64,000 nucleotides of DNA from Gemmobacter aquaticus (GTDB taxonomy: Bacteria; Pseudomonadota; Alphaproteobacteria; Rhodobacterales; Rhodobacteraceae), in the NCBI RefSeq assembly GCF_007859075.1, contig NZ_VOAK01000027.1, forward strand, positions 1-64,000. The letters are read 5' to 3'. Of the stretch, positions 26,810 through 36,330 are shown in pieces. Made by a program: the position numbers and the translations under genes. Each line of letters begins with the position of its first letter. Positions within the stretch are counted from its first letter, which is position 1. Under the pieces are notes generated by a model that saw only the letters and a program-made list of their open reading frames with translations, did not search any database and had not been told where the DNA came from.

Positions 26810-29125
26810 ATGCCCCAGGATCGCGAGATTTCCGTTTCCGTGCCCGCGTTTGGCGACGATGTCCGCTTTGCCCAGCTTGAGGGCGAAGACGAGATCAGCC
26901 AGCCCTTTCGCTTTGATCTGCTGCTCAGCAGCGACAAGACCGACCTTGCCGCCGATCGGGTGCTTGGCACCGCGCTGACTGTGACAGTCTCGGGCACAGT
27001 CTCGGGCGAGCCGAAGCGCCACTTTCATGGCATCGTCGCGGCCTTTGGTCTGGCTGAACTTCGCGACGATCAAGCGATCTACCGGGTGACCGTGGTGCCC
27101 TGGCTGTGGCTTTTATCGCTGCACACCGACAACCGCATCTTCCAGAATCTCAGCGTGGTCGAGATCGTGAAGAAGGTGTTTTCGGCCTATCCTGACGCCG
27201 CCTTCGAGATGCGCCTGCGCAAGTCCTATCCGCCGCGCGAATACTGCGTGCAGTATGGCGAGAGCGATCTGAACTTTGTGCAGCGCTTGCTGGAGCATGA
27301 GGGCATCTTCTATTTGTTCGAACATGAGGACGGCGCCCATCGCATGATCCTTGTCGATGGCAATGCCGCGCTGAAACCAGTGCCGGGGGACGGAAAGCTG
27401 CCCTATGAGGGCGACAACCGCATCAGTTTTCGCGAGGGCGATTTCATCACCGGCTGGCGCCCCCTTGCGCATGTGCGACCGGGCGCCTTTACCCAGACCG
27501 ACTATGATTTCGAGAAACCCTCGGCCGACCTTATGACCAAGGCGGTCGCGCCGATCGGGCACAAGGCCGACCGGGCCGAGCAATATCACTACCCCGGAAC
27601 CTATGTTGACCTTGGCCGGGGTGACCGCCTGACCGCGATCCGGCTGGAGGAACAGCAGGCCCCCCATATCCGCATCGAGGCGACCGGCACGGCCCGCACG
27701 CTCTGGTCCGGGCGCACCTTCGGGCTGGAGCTGTTCCCGCGCGAGGCCGAGAATGACGACTATCTGGTGCTGCGCACGGCCTATCGGCTGTGGGATGACC
27801 AGTATCGCAGCGGGCAGGAACGCGCCGATCTGGGCTATGAGGTGTCGGTGACACTCGCCCCCGCCCGCATCGCCTATCGCCCGGAACGGCGCACGCCGCG
27901 CCCGGTGATGCGCGGGCCGCAGACAGCGCAGGTGGTGGGGCCAGCCGGAGAAGAGATCTTCACCGACAAATATGCCCGCGTGAAGGTGCAGTTCCACTGG
28001 GACCGCGAAGGCAGGCGGGACGAAAACACCACCTGTTTCATCCGCGTCAGCCAGACCTGGGCCGGCGCCGGATGGGGCTTCATCCAGATCCCCCGCATCG
28101 GGCAAGAGGTGATCGTCGATTTCCTCGAAGGCGATCCCGATCAGCCGATCATCACCGGCCGTGTCTATAACGCCGCGCAGATGCCGCCCTATGGCCTGCC
28201 GGGCAATGCGACGCAATCGGGGTGGAAGTCGAATTCCTCGCCCGGTGGCGGCGGCTGGAACGAGTTGCGCTTCGAGGACAAGGCCGGCTCGGAAGAGGTC
28301 TATTTCCAGGCCGAGAAGGACCACAACGAGCTGGTCAAGAACAACGAAAGCCGCACCATCGGCAATGATTTCGCCGAGGATGTCGGCCATGATGCGCAAC
28401 AATCCGTGGGCAATGACCGCACCGAAAGTGTCGGGCGTGACAAGTCCACGAGTGTCGGCCAGCACCGCACCGTCCAGATCGGGGTCAATGATACCGAAAC
28501 CGTGGGCGCTGACCGGTCGCTGACGGTGGGTGCCAACGAGACGATCTCCATCGGGTCAAACTCGACCGAGACCATAGGGGCGAACCACACCCAGACCGTC
28601 GCCATTGCGCAGGCGGTGACGGTGGGGGCGGCGCGGGTCGATACGGTGGGGGCGTCTGAGACGCGCAGCGTGGGGGCAGTGCAGACGAACACGATCGGCG
28701 CCAGTCGCAGCGTGACCGTGGGCGCGGGCCAGACCCATTCCATTGGCGCCGATGATGGCTGGACAGTCGGGGGCGGGCAAACCGTCTCGGTGGGGTCGGA
28801 TCAGTCGGTCACCATCGGCGCGAAGCAGACGCTGAACGTAGGCGCCGATCAGGCCAATACCATCGGCGGTGCGCAGGCCACCACGGTTGCCAAGGATGCG
28901 ATGATGCAGGTCGATGGCAATATGGGCGTGAAGGTCGGCAAAAGCCTCGCCTTCGACGTGACTGACGAGATTACCCTGAAATGCGGCTCAGCCCAGATCA
29001 CCATGAAGAAGGATGGCACGATCATCCTGAAGGGCAAGGACATCACCATTGACGGGTCGGGCAAGATCAACCTCAAGGCCGGGGGGGATATCACGGCCAA
29101 GGGGTCGAAGATCAATATGAACTGA
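26810..29125 (+). CDS. vgrG: Type VI secretion spike protein VgrG (TssI)
   Basis: 771 residues. The gp27-like hub occupies about 1-380 (AYPDAAFEMRLRKSYPPREYCVQYGESDLNFVQRLLEHEGIFYLFEH is diagnostic). An OB-fold gp5-like domain follows (KYARVKVQFHWDREG...IPRIGQEVIVDFLEGDPDQPIITGRVYN). The beta-helical needle consists of 24 octapeptide repeats and a closing segment ending in GGDITAKGSKINMN. No extra effector domain is fused, so it is a carrier spike. Last gene of the plus-strand T6SS arm; AAGGA lies 8 bp before the ATG. Confidence 0.97.
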   Translation: MPQDREISVSVPAFGDDVRFAQLEGEDEISQPFRFDLLLSSDKTDLAADRVLGTALTVTVSGTVSGEPKRHFHGIVAAFGLAELRDDQAIYRVTVVPWLWLLSLHTDNRIFQNLSVVEIVKKVFSAYPDAAFEMRLRKSYPPREYCVQYGESDLNFVQRLLEHEGIFYLFEHEDGAHRMILVDGNAALKPVPGDGKLPYEGDNRISFREGDFITGWRPLAHVRPGAFTQTDYDFEKPSADLMTKAVAPIGHKADRAEQYHYPGTYVDLGRGDRLTAIRLEEQQAPHIRIEATGTARTLWSGRTFGLELFPREAENDDYLVLRTAYRLWDDQYRSGQERADLGYEVSVTLAPARIAYRPERRTPRPVMRGPQTAQVVGPAGEEIFTDKYARVKVQFHWDREGRRDENTTCFIRVSQTWAGAGWGFIQIPRIGQEVIVDFLEGDPDQPIITGRVYNAAQMPPYGLPGNATQSGWKSNSSPGGGGWNELRFEDKAGSEEVYFQAEKDHNELVKNNESRTIGNDFAEDVGHDAQQSVGNDRTESVGRDKSTSVGQHRTVQIGVNDTETVGADRSLTVGANETISIGSNSTETIGANHTQTVAIAQAVTVGAARVDTVGASETRSVGAVQTNTIGASRSVTVGAGQTHSIGADDGWTVGGGQTVSVGSDQSVTIGAKQTLNVGADQANTIGGAQATTVAKDAMMQVDGNMGVKVGKSLAFDVTDEITLKCGSAQITMKKDGTIILKGKDITIDGSGKINLKAGGDITAKGSKINMN
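28343..28918 (+). repeat. 24 tandem octapeptide (24-bp) repeats inside vgrG
   Basis: The coding sequence divides without gaps into 24 units of 24 bp, 576 bp in all. The peptide consensus is (D/N)xTxTVGA, for example NDTETVGA, DRSLTVGA, SRSVTVGA. This is the triple-stranded beta-prism needle of VgrG. DNA repeats have diverged at synonymous and non-consensus positions. Confidence 0.9.
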
Positions 29126-29133
29126 CGTTCGCC

Positions 29134-29631
29134 CTAAACCGGCAGAAACTGGTCGAGCGCCGCATCCGGAGCGGCGGGATCAAGGGGCAGGGGCGGCTGG
29201 CCCCGCGCCCAGATCAGGAAGGGCGCATCCGTGCCCGCGCCCTCGGGCACCGGCAGCGCCTCAAGCGCATCCCACAGGGTATCTGCGCCCAGGTTTGGGT
29301 CCAGTGTGCCCGCGGCATCGCACCAGCCCTCCAACCCCTCAGGGTCCGGCAGCGCCGGGGCAATCAGGATCAGGCTTAGCGGGAAGGCGCGACCCACCCG
29401 ATCAGCCCCGGGCAGGATCACCCCCGCCGCGATCCGCCCGCCCGAAACCAGACGGAAGCGCAGACCGCCGTCTGGCCATCTGCGGTTCAGCCGCGGTGCG
29501 AGATGGCGGGCAACCCATGGGTCCCATTTCAGGCGGAAGCCATCGGGCAGACCCCGCGCGACGAAATCACCCGTGGTCGGCAGCTTGCCGAAGAACCCGG
29601 CGAAGGGGGCGGTCAGAACCCCTCGGGGCAT
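29134..29631 (-). CDS. tagF: T6SS-associated protein TagF
   Basis: 165 residues. The opening FAGFFGKLPTTGDFVARGLP and VGRAFPLSLI are hallmarks of the TagF family. In Pseudomonas TagF acts as a post-translational repressor of T6SS that works through Fha. No PppA domain is fused; the phosphatase is a separate gene at 22653. It overlaps tssM by 19 bp and is the last gene of the minus-strand T6SS operon, converging with vgrG. Confidence 0.92.
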   Translation of the reverse strand: MPRGVLTAPFAGFFGKLPTTGDFVARGLPDGFRLKWDPWVARHLAPRLNRRWPDGGLRFRLVSGGRIAAGVILPGADRVGRAFPLSLILIAPALPDPEGLEGWCDAAGTLDPNLGADTLWDALEALPVPEGAGTDAPFLIWARGQPPLPLDPAAPDAALDQFLPV

Positions 29632-32600
29632 CGGAAATTGCCAAACATGCGCAGGTCAAACGGGTTCTCGACCGAGGCCGCCCGCAACTCGAAATCGGCG
29701 CTGAAGCCGCCGAAAGCCAGGCGCAGGCGGAACAGTTCGGGCAGATCGGTCCGGCTGAGGCGACCCTTGCGGATCAGCCGCAGGAAGGCCCAGGACCCGG
29801 TTTCCGACATCACGGCCTCGGCACTGCCATCCACGGGGGCGAAAGAAAGCGCGATGAGGTTCGTGCCGTCCTTGCCCGGCCAGGTCATCGGTGTCGGACG
29901 CACGGCCGAGTTGAAGTAGACGAGGTTCTGCCCATCGAGATTCAGCGTCACCCTCGCGGCATTGGGTGAAAGGTCCTTGGGCTCCAGCGTGAAGGCCATG
30001 ATCGGACCGGCCCCGCCCGGAAACAGCCCGTCGCGGATGGATCTGGCCTGTTCAAAGGGTTGCAGCCGCGCGGGATCAAGTCCGAAGTCCGCACGCCAGA
30101 CCCATGGCCGGACGGTCGTATCGACATAGGCCAGCAGATTGTCGGTCACGAACTTGTCGATCATCCCGCCGGGGCCGAAGAGGCGCTGGAAATCCGCCAC
30201 ATTCACGTCGATCGCGCTGTCGGCGACAAAGGGATAGCGCCCTGCGGTGGCCTGCGTGCAGAAGGGCATTACATCGGCCTTCCAGCGCGCATTCAACTGG
30301 GCGATCACCGCCTCACGCGTGACGGTGATCGTATCGCCCGCAACGCCGCCCACCCAGTCATCCACCGGGTCGGGCAGGGCCTGCGCCACCACGGCCAGCG
30401 CCCCGGTCAGTTGCGGCAGGCCCCCACGCGCCAGAAGTGCGGCCTGCGGATCGGGGCTGGCCGCGACGGTCTGCAACTCGTTTGCCAGCGCGCCGAGCGC
30501 AAGTTCGGCGTCTGCGATGCGCGGCGGCACACCGTCAACCTCGTCAATGACCGATTTCAGCGGCGCGAAGTGGCTGGCGATATCGGTGCCCGGCGGATCG
30601 GCAGGTGCGCCGCCGCCGTCCTGCCCGGCAAGCTTGGTTCCCTTCTTGATCAGCTTGCCCACCTTGCCCAGCTTCTTGGTGGCCGCATTGATCACGCCCT
30701 TCGGCACCTCGCCCCCTTCGGCGCCCGCCTCGGCCGGGCGCGTCAGATCAGTCTCATCGACAATCGCGCGCAAGAGGCGCTTGAGTGTGCTGTCCGGGCT
30801 TGCCAGATCCTTGAGGTTCGCCGTCGCCAGTGTCAGGTCGTTCAAGGGCGCAAGCCGCACGTCACGCAGGAAGCCATCCCACTGGGCGATGAAATCGTCG
30901 CCGTAGAGCTTCAGGATATCAGCCTCGAGCGTCGCGACCGAGGCGTCAGAGCTTTCGGCGCAGCCCCCCGCAAACACCGCCCGGTCAAGTGCGGCCTGCG
31001 CGGCGATCTCGGGGATCAGGGGAAGGACGACATCGTGGAAGCCCGCATAGGTATAGGCGCCGGGCAGCCCCACGCGCAGCGTCTTGCCCGACAGCCGCGT
31101 CAGAACGCGGGTGCCGTTGGGCCCCGCCTTTTCTGCCGGAATCCATTCCGGCAGGTCGGTGATCGCCGCCTCTTGCCGCAGCGCGCCATAGGCACGCACG
31201 GCAAGGGGGATGGTGCAGATGCTTTCCAGCGCGGTTGCCACAAGGGTCTGGTCAGGGGCGATGCGATCGGGATCGCGTGACATCCGGTCGATCGCGGCCA
31301 ATTGATGCGCCAGCGCCGCCTCGGTCGGGAAGGGATCGACGGGGGCCTCTGCGGGCAGCGCCTCTTGCCACCAGCGAGCTAGGAAATCACGGTCCGATGG
31401 CGCAAGCCCCGTCAGCATGAAATAGGCCTTGAGACCGCCCAGCAGGAAATCGGGGTCACGGATGCTGCGCCAGAGCGTGGCCTCCAGCAGCGCCACCATG
31501 CGCGGCTCCAGCACGTTTTTCAGCGTGCGCTCATAGGCGACGGTCTGGGCGCGGGCGATCTCGGCGCTGGCGGTGGGGCCCAGAAGCGTCAGCGCGTTCT
31601 GCGGCACTTCGGTTCGCGCGGCCTCGACCGTGGTGGCCGCCTCAAGCGCGAGATCGAGGTCCAGCGGATCGGTCGGTGCCTGACGCGCCGCGACATTTGA
31701 GAGCCGCCCCGACAGGTCGGCAAGCAAACGCTCCTGATCGGCGATGCCGCCCGACCAGCGCAGAAAGGCATAGAGGAATGCAAGGCCAAGGGCCGCGGTC
31801 AGGAACACCGCCCCCGCCAGCGAGCCGCGCCAGATCCAGCGCCGCCGCCGCTCGGTTGCGGGGTCAAAGACGCCAAGCCCCGCCTCGGGGAAGATCACAT
31901 CGGTGATCAGGTTGCGCAGAAAATAGGACCGCGTATCCGCATGGGCACGGCGCGGCGGGGGCTCGGCCATCATGCCAAAGGCCGAAGACAACTCGCTCAC
32001 CAGCCGGTCGATGGGCGAGCCTTCCTGCGTGGCCGAGGTGAGGTAGAAGCCCCTCAGCCAGGGGCTCTCCTCATAGCGGCTTTCCCCGAATACCACGTCG
32101 ATCAACAGCTTCAGCGGCGCCTCCAGCCGGGCGGTCTGCGCGGGAAAGCGGAAGATCTCGGCGCGGCGGGGCAGGGCTGCATCCTCGGCCATGCGCCCGG
32201 CGAGCCGCGCCTCCAGCTGTGCCAGAAGCGTCTGCATCTCATGTTCGATGCTCTGGCCGTCAACGCGGCCGCCGGTTGGCAGTGTGGCGCCCCAGACCTG
32301 TTCGCGATCGCGCGAGGTGAGATCGGCGAAGAATGCCTCGAAACCGGGGATCAGGTCGGCCTTGGTGATCAGCAGATAGACAGGCAGATGGATGCCCAGT
32401 CTTTCGCGCAACTCGGTCAGCCGCTTGCGGATCTCGCGTCCATGGGCGCGCAACTCGGCCTCTGGCCCCAGCAACTCGCGCGAGGACAGCGCGACGATCA
32501 CCCCGTTCAACGCGCGCCGCCCCCGGTGCCGTTTCAGCAAGTCCAGAAAGCCGCCCCATTCGCGGGCATCGGCCTCGGGGTCGCTGGCCTGCTGCACATA

Positions 32601-33152
32601 GCGCCCGGCGGTGTCGATCAGCACGGCGGTTTCCGTAAAGAACCAGTCGCAGTTGCGTGTGCCGCCAACGCCTTGCAGGTCGTCGGTCAGGTCGATGTGG
32701 AAATGCAGCCCCGACTGGCGCAGTGCGGTGGTCTTGCCGGTGCCCGGTGGGCCAATCATCAGATACCACGGCATATCGCGCAGAAAGCGGCGGTTGCCGA
32801 TCTTGGCACGCTTCATCTCGGCCAGCACGTTCTGGAACTTTGACGTGACCTCGGCCATCTGGGCATCGCCGGGCCGTGCCGTGGGGGCTGCAGTGGGTTG
32901 GGCAAGCTCGGTCACGAACAGCTGGTTGCGCCGCGCCGCGCGCAGTTGCGTCAGAAGAAGCGAGAACAGCCACAGGATCAGCAGCGCGCCGATGGTGATC
33001 CCGCGCGCAAACTCGGACTCCAGCGGAACCAGATCACCGATGGCGAGCAGGGGCCCGAACAGCCAGATCAGTGCGCACAGCAGCAAAAGCCCGATGGCGG
33101 TCCATAGCCGCCTCGAAAACAGAAACCGCAGGATCGCCTTCAGGATGCGCAT
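29613..33152 (-). CDS. tssM: T6SS membrane-complex protein TssM (IcmF)
   Basis: 1179 residues, normal size. Two N-terminal membrane segments (about 15-35 and 50-70), a cytosolic NTPase with Walker A GPPGTGKTTAL (134-144), a third membrane segment near 445-465 (SLAGAVFLTAALGLAFLYAFL), and a large periplasmic part ending in the IcmF C-terminal domain. It spans the inner membrane and with TssL and TssJ forms the trans-envelope complex. The start overlaps the tssL stop by one base. Confidence 0.96.
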   Translation of the reverse strand: MRILKAILRFLFSRRLWTAIGLLLLCALIWLFGPLLAIGDLVPLESEFARGITIGALLILWLFSLLLTQLRAARRNQLFVTELAQPTAAPTARPGDAQMAEVTSKFQNVLAEMKRAKIGNRRFLRDMPWYLMIGPPGTGKTTALRQSGLHFHIDLTDDLQGVGGTRNCDWFFTETAVLIDTAGRYVQQASDPEADAREWGGFLDLLKRHRGRRALNGVIVALSSRELLGPEAELRAHGREIRKRLTELRERLGIHLPVYLLITKADLIPGFEAFFADLTSRDREQVWGATLPTGGRVDGQSIEHEMQTLLAQLEARLAGRMAEDAALPRRAEIFRFPAQTARLEAPLKLLIDVVFGESRYEESPWLRGFYLTSATQEGSPIDRLVSELSSAFGMMAEPPPRRAHADTRSYFLRNLITDVIFPEAGLGVFDPATERRRRWIWRGSLAGAVFLTAALGLAFLYAFLRWSGGIADQERLLADLSGRLSNVAARQAPTDPLDLDLALEAATTVEAARTEVPQNALTLLGPTASAEIARAQTVAYERTLKNVLEPRMVALLEATLWRSIRDPDFLLGGLKAYFMLTGLAPSDRDFLARWWQEALPAEAPVDPFPTEAALAHQLAAIDRMSRDPDRIAPDQTLVATALESICTIPLAVRAYGALRQEAAITDLPEWIPAEKAGPNGTRVLTRLSGKTLRVGLPGAYTYAGFHDVVLPLIPEIAAQAALDRAVFAGGCAESSDASVATLEADILKLYGDDFIAQWDGFLRDVRLAPLNDLTLATANLKDLASPDSTLKRLLRAIVDETDLTRPAEAGAEGGEVPKGVINAATKKLGKVGKLIKKGTKLAGQDGGGAPADPPGTDIASHFAPLKSVIDEVDGVPPRIADAELALGALANELQTVAASPDPQAALLARGGLPQLTGALAVVAQALPDPVDDWVGGVAGDTITVTREAVIAQLNARWKADVMPFCTQATAGRYPFVADSAIDVNVADFQRLFGPGGMIDKFVTDNLLAYVDTTVRPWVWRADFGLDPARLQPFEQARSIRDGLFPGGAGPIMAFTLEPKDLSPNAARVTLNLDGQNLVYFNSAVRPTPMTWPGKDGTNLIALSFAPVDGSAEAVMSETGSWAFLRLIRKGRLSRTDLPELFRLRLAFGGFSADFELRAASVENPFDLRMFGNFRCPEGF

Positions 33153-34534
33153 TAAAGCCTCTTCTCGATCCGGATTTCGACGCGACGGTTGCGGGCGCGG
33201 CCCTCCTTTGTGTCATTGCCGGCAATCGGCTCGGCGTCGGCATGGCCTTCGTGACGCAGCTTCGCCTCGGGCACGCCGCTTGCGGCCAGCAGGGCCGCGA
33301 TCCGTTCTGCCCGCGCCTCTGACAGGCCCTGGTTCGAGGCGAAGGGGTTGGAACGCTGCACCGGCACGTTGTCGGTATGGCCGATGACGGTGACGCCGCC
33401 GATCAGCTCGTCATTCTCTTTCAGAACCCCGGCGATGGCCGCGATCAGCGGCTGGTATTCGGGGTTCAGATCCGCCTTGGCCGACCGGAACAGCTCGGGT
33501 GCGCTGCCTTGCAGGCGAAGGACGACCAGCGCCGGATCTTCGTTCCCGTCGATTGCCTTGGCGGTCTCGGGCGGGGCAGCCGCGGTGATGGCGGGTAGAA
33601 GCTCAAAGCTTGTGGGGGCAAGCTCTATCTGCGGCGGCTCGGCGGCGGTATCGCGCACCGGGCGAAAGAGTTCCGCACGCTGTGTCGGGGGCAGGGCGTT
33701 TGCAAGGGTGAAAAGCTGCTCGCTTCGGGTGGAAAGCTGCAGGCCAAGCCCTGCATATATCCCGGTGACAAGCGCGGCTGCCGCCACTGCGACCGCCCAG
33801 AGGGGGAGGGCAAAACGGCGGGGCTGATCGGGGGCGGCCACGCCCTGCCAATGCGGCGAAAGGGGGGCCTGCTCGCGATCGGGGTTGCGCAACAAACGGG
33901 CGGCCTGTCCGCGCAGCGCGAGGATCGCACCATCGGCGGCGGTGCCCTGCACACGGTACTTGCCCCGAAACCCAAGACCCAGACAGAGATAGGCCAGTTC
34001 AAGAAGATGCGGATCGCGGTTGGGGTGGCGCAGCAGATCCTCGAAACGCTCAAAGAACCGGGTCCCGGCATCGACCTCACCCGACAGTTGCGTGACAAGG
34101 GGCTGGCGCGGCCAGTCGCTGTGCCCGCCCCATGGGGTGTTCAGCGCCAGATCGTCGATCAGCGCGGCCACGCACCACGCCCCCTGATCGGCACGGGCCA
34201 GCGGCACCCCCTGGCCCACGGCTGCATCGCGCGCGTCGATCAGCGCATCGAATAGCCGCACGCGCAGGCTTTCGGCCTGTGGCGGGGCGGTCGCCCGCTC
34301 AAGCTCGGGGGCGAACTCCATCAGGGGGGCAAAGGCCGCGACCAATGGATTGGCGCCCGCCCGGCTGTGGCGCAACCGGGCGCGGACCCCCGATGCGGCG
34401 GGAGCGGGTGCAAAAGCGGCAGGCGGTCCGGACGATGCCCCTTGGGTGACTGCAGGCCGGTCGCTGCGGACCGGGCGAATGCGGGTGCGCCCTGCGTCAT
34501 TGGAAAGGCCAAAGGGATCGTCGTTTTCGCCCAT
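33152..34534 (-). CDS. tssL: T6SS membrane-complex protein TssL (DotU) with C-terminal OmpA domain
   Basis: 460 residues from ATG 34534, which overlaps the tssK stop (TGATG); a GTG one codon upstream is possible. Cytosolic DotU domain about 65-215 (AALIDDLALNTPWGGHSDW and RFFERFEDLLRHP are signature blocks), one membrane segment about 235-258, and a C-terminal OmpA-like domain (GHTDNVPVQRSNPFASNQGLSEARAERIAALL...NRRVEIRIEK) that holds peptidoglycan. This is the evolved TssL form that anchors the complex to the wall without a separate TagL. Confidence 0.95.
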   Translation of the reverse strand: MGENDDPFGLSNDAGRTRIRPVRSDRPAVTQGASSGPPAAFAPAPAASGVRARLRHSRAGANPLVAAFAPLMEFAPELERATAPPQAESLRVRLFDALIDARDAAVGQGVPLARADQGAWCVAALIDDLALNTPWGGHSDWPRQPLVTQLSGEVDAGTRFFERFEDLLRHPNRDPHLLELAYLCLGLGFRGKYRVQGTAADGAILALRGQAARLLRNPDREQAPLSPHWQGVAAPDQPRRFALPLWAVAVAAAALVTGIYAGLGLQLSTRSEQLFTLANALPPTQRAELFRPVRDTAAEPPQIELAPTSFELLPAITAAAPPETAKAIDGNEDPALVVLRLQGSAPELFRSAKADLNPEYQPLIAAIAGVLKENDELIGGVTVIGHTDNVPVQRSNPFASNQGLSEARAERIAALLAASGVPEAKLRHEGHADAEPIAGNDTKEGRARNRRVEIRIEKRL

Positions 34535-35865
34535 CACCGGCTCACTGCGTAACAGTCGATCTGCGGCTCGCGCTCAAGCACGCCCGAGACGCCGATGACA
34601 AATCCGGGCGCGTCCTGCAGATGCGCCCAATGTTCTGATTTCTGGTCCAGCTCAAGGCAGAGCCTCTCGCCATCAAACGGGATCTCGCGCGGCTGCGAGT
34701 AAAGCGGCTTCAGCGGAATGCCTGGCAGGCGCGATTTCCAGAGCTGCTCGAACACATCCGCCGCACCGACCGTCGCCTGATCGACAAAGATCCGGCGCAA
34801 GCTTTCGTCCGACATCTCGGACCCCACGCGGATCACGATGCGGCATGTGCGCAGGATTTCCGGGTTGTCGATCCGCACCTTCCAGATGTTCTGGGCGTGG
34901 CGCGCGACGGCCATCACCCGCGACTTTGGCTCGACATGGCGCAGCGACAGGATCAGCGAGCGCAAGGTATCGGCGAGTGCGGCATAGGCGGGTTGCGGGT
35001 CGGTGTGATCATAGCCGGGCAGTTCGCTCAGCCGGCGCAGGGATGAACCAAAGGTCGCCATCTGCCCGGCAAGGCCCGCCAGCTCCTCATAAAGCTCTGA
35101 CGGGTGATGCAGGTTCTGCGCCAGAACATGCGCGAGGCGCGGCCGCGCCGAATTGGCCAGATGCAGGATCATCAGGTTCTCGACCGAGGCGCCGCTGCCG
35201 CTGACCACCAGACGACCATGCGCATCGGCAATCCGGTCCAGACCTGCGACGATCTCTTGCAAGAGGCTGGCATACCACGCCACCGCCCCCATGGTCAGCG
35301 CGGGCGGCAGATGCCCGTCATCCAGTGCCACGGCCCCGTCGGCACGCAACCCCTCCAGCCGCGCGACGGGCAGTGTCACATAGCCTGCGGCCTGTTCGCC
35401 GGGCAGAAGAAACCGGGCCGAAAGCCGGGCGGTCTCGATCTCTTCGGCCTCGGCCCCGCCGCGCAGCGCATCGCGTGCCACCTGATAGGTGCCGCGCCAG
35501 CGCGCGCCCGACGGTTCGGCATGGGCGGGGTCAATACTGGGGTTTCCGGCCTGTTCGGCAGGGATCGCAAGGCAGGCAAGGCCAGCGGCATTGGCCGCGA
35601 CCGGAACGGGCGGCGGGGGCAGCATCGTGCCGGGCAGGGTAAAGGGCGTGCCGTCTGGAAATATCCCCTGCGCATCCGAGATCGCCAGACGGCCCCCATC
35701 AAGTGCCGCTCGATCAAGCGTCAGCCGGGTGAAACCAAAGCTCTGCCGGGGCAGTGCGGCCAGACCTGCCCGCAAGAGCGCCTCGGCATGGCGATCCTGC
35801 TGCTGGAAATGCTGCGCGCGCAGGAACAGCCCTTCGCTCCAGACCACCTTGTTGCTGTCGCTCAT
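34534..35865 (-). CDS. tssK: T6SS baseplate protein TssK
   Basis: 443 residues. The start KVVWSEGLFLRAQHFQQQDRHAE is the TssK signature (W.EG..L.PQHFQ). TssK trimers link the baseplate wedge (TssEFG) to the membrane complex. It overlaps tssL and follows tssJ with a 15 bp gap in the same operon. Confidence 0.96.
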   Translation of the reverse strand: MSDSNKVVWSEGLFLRAQHFQQQDRHAEALLRAGLAALPRQSFGFTRLTLDRAALDGGRLAISDAQGIFPDGTPFTLPGTMLPPPPVPVAANAAGLACLAIPAEQAGNPSIDPAHAEPSGARWRGTYQVARDALRGGAEAEEIETARLSARFLLPGEQAAGYVTLPVARLEGLRADGAVALDDGHLPPALTMGAVAWYASLLQEIVAGLDRIADAHGRLVVSGSGASVENLMILHLANSARPRLAHVLAQNLHHPSELYEELAGLAGQMATFGSSLRRLSELPGYDHTDPQPAYAALADTLRSLILSLRHVEPKSRVMAVARHAQNIWKVRIDNPEILRTCRIVIRVGSEMSDESLRRIFVDQATVGAADVFEQLWKSRLPGIPLKPLYSQPREIPFDGERLCLELDQKSEHWAHLQDAPGFVIGVSGVLEREPQIDCYAVSR

Positions 35866-35880
35866 CGGGTTCTCCGTTCG

Positions 35881-36330
35881 TCAGGCAGGCATCAGGCTGA
35901 TGCCCGAGGGGCCGACATCCACCAGAAAGCCGGGCGAGGAGGTGGGATCGACCCCGACCTTGGCCCGGAACACCTTGCCGCCCGGATCGCGGAAACCCGC
36001 GATCACGCCCAGAACACTTGTCGCGGCATCAAAGGCGATCACCTTGGACACGTCGCCGCCCGGCGGCAGGGTGATCACGTCGGCGCGGATGAAATCGACG
36101 CCAAGGGCTGCCTGCGGCGATTGCAGCGCAAAGGCATCGGCGCTGTCAAAGGCGCCGCTGCCGCGCATCTGCACCACCTGCAGCGTCACCGGACGGTCGG
36201 CGCCATCGGGGCCGGGGTTCATGCCGGCGCGGGCGGTGGCGCGCACCGTGGCGGCGCCGGGGCCTGCGGGGGTGCAGGCGGCAACCGGCAGGGCGGCGGC
36301 TGCCAGCAGGAACATGCGTCGGTCGATCAT
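35881..36330 (-). CDS. tssJ: T6SS outer-membrane lipoprotein TssJ
   Basis: 149 residues. The N-terminus carries a hydrophobic signal and lipobox (LPVAAC, lipidated Cys19). It contains an RR pair directly before the hydrophobic core (DRRMFLLAAA), so export by the Tat system is possible. The mature domain is beta-rich, as in TssJ, with LQVVQMRGSGAFDSADAFAL typical of the family. It caps the TssM-TssL complex in the outer membrane. Overlaps the fha stop (ATGA). Confidence 0.85.
   Translation of the reverse strand: MIDRRMFLLAAAALPVAACTPAGPGAATVRATARAGMNPGPDGADRPVTLQVVQMRGSGAFDSADAFALQSPQAALGVDFIRADVITLPPGGDVSKVIAFDAATSVLGVIAGFRDPGGKVFRAKVGVDPTSSPGFLVDVGPSGISLMPA

Noticed and set aside
28343-28918. 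Regular 24-bp periodicity that could be mistaken for a CRISPR or satellite repeat
   Set aside because: It is in frame inside vgrG and encodes VgrG octads; there are no spacers.
29126-29133. Search for a terminator between convergent vgrG and tagF
   Set aside because: Only 8 bp separate the stops and no hairpin with a U-run is present.
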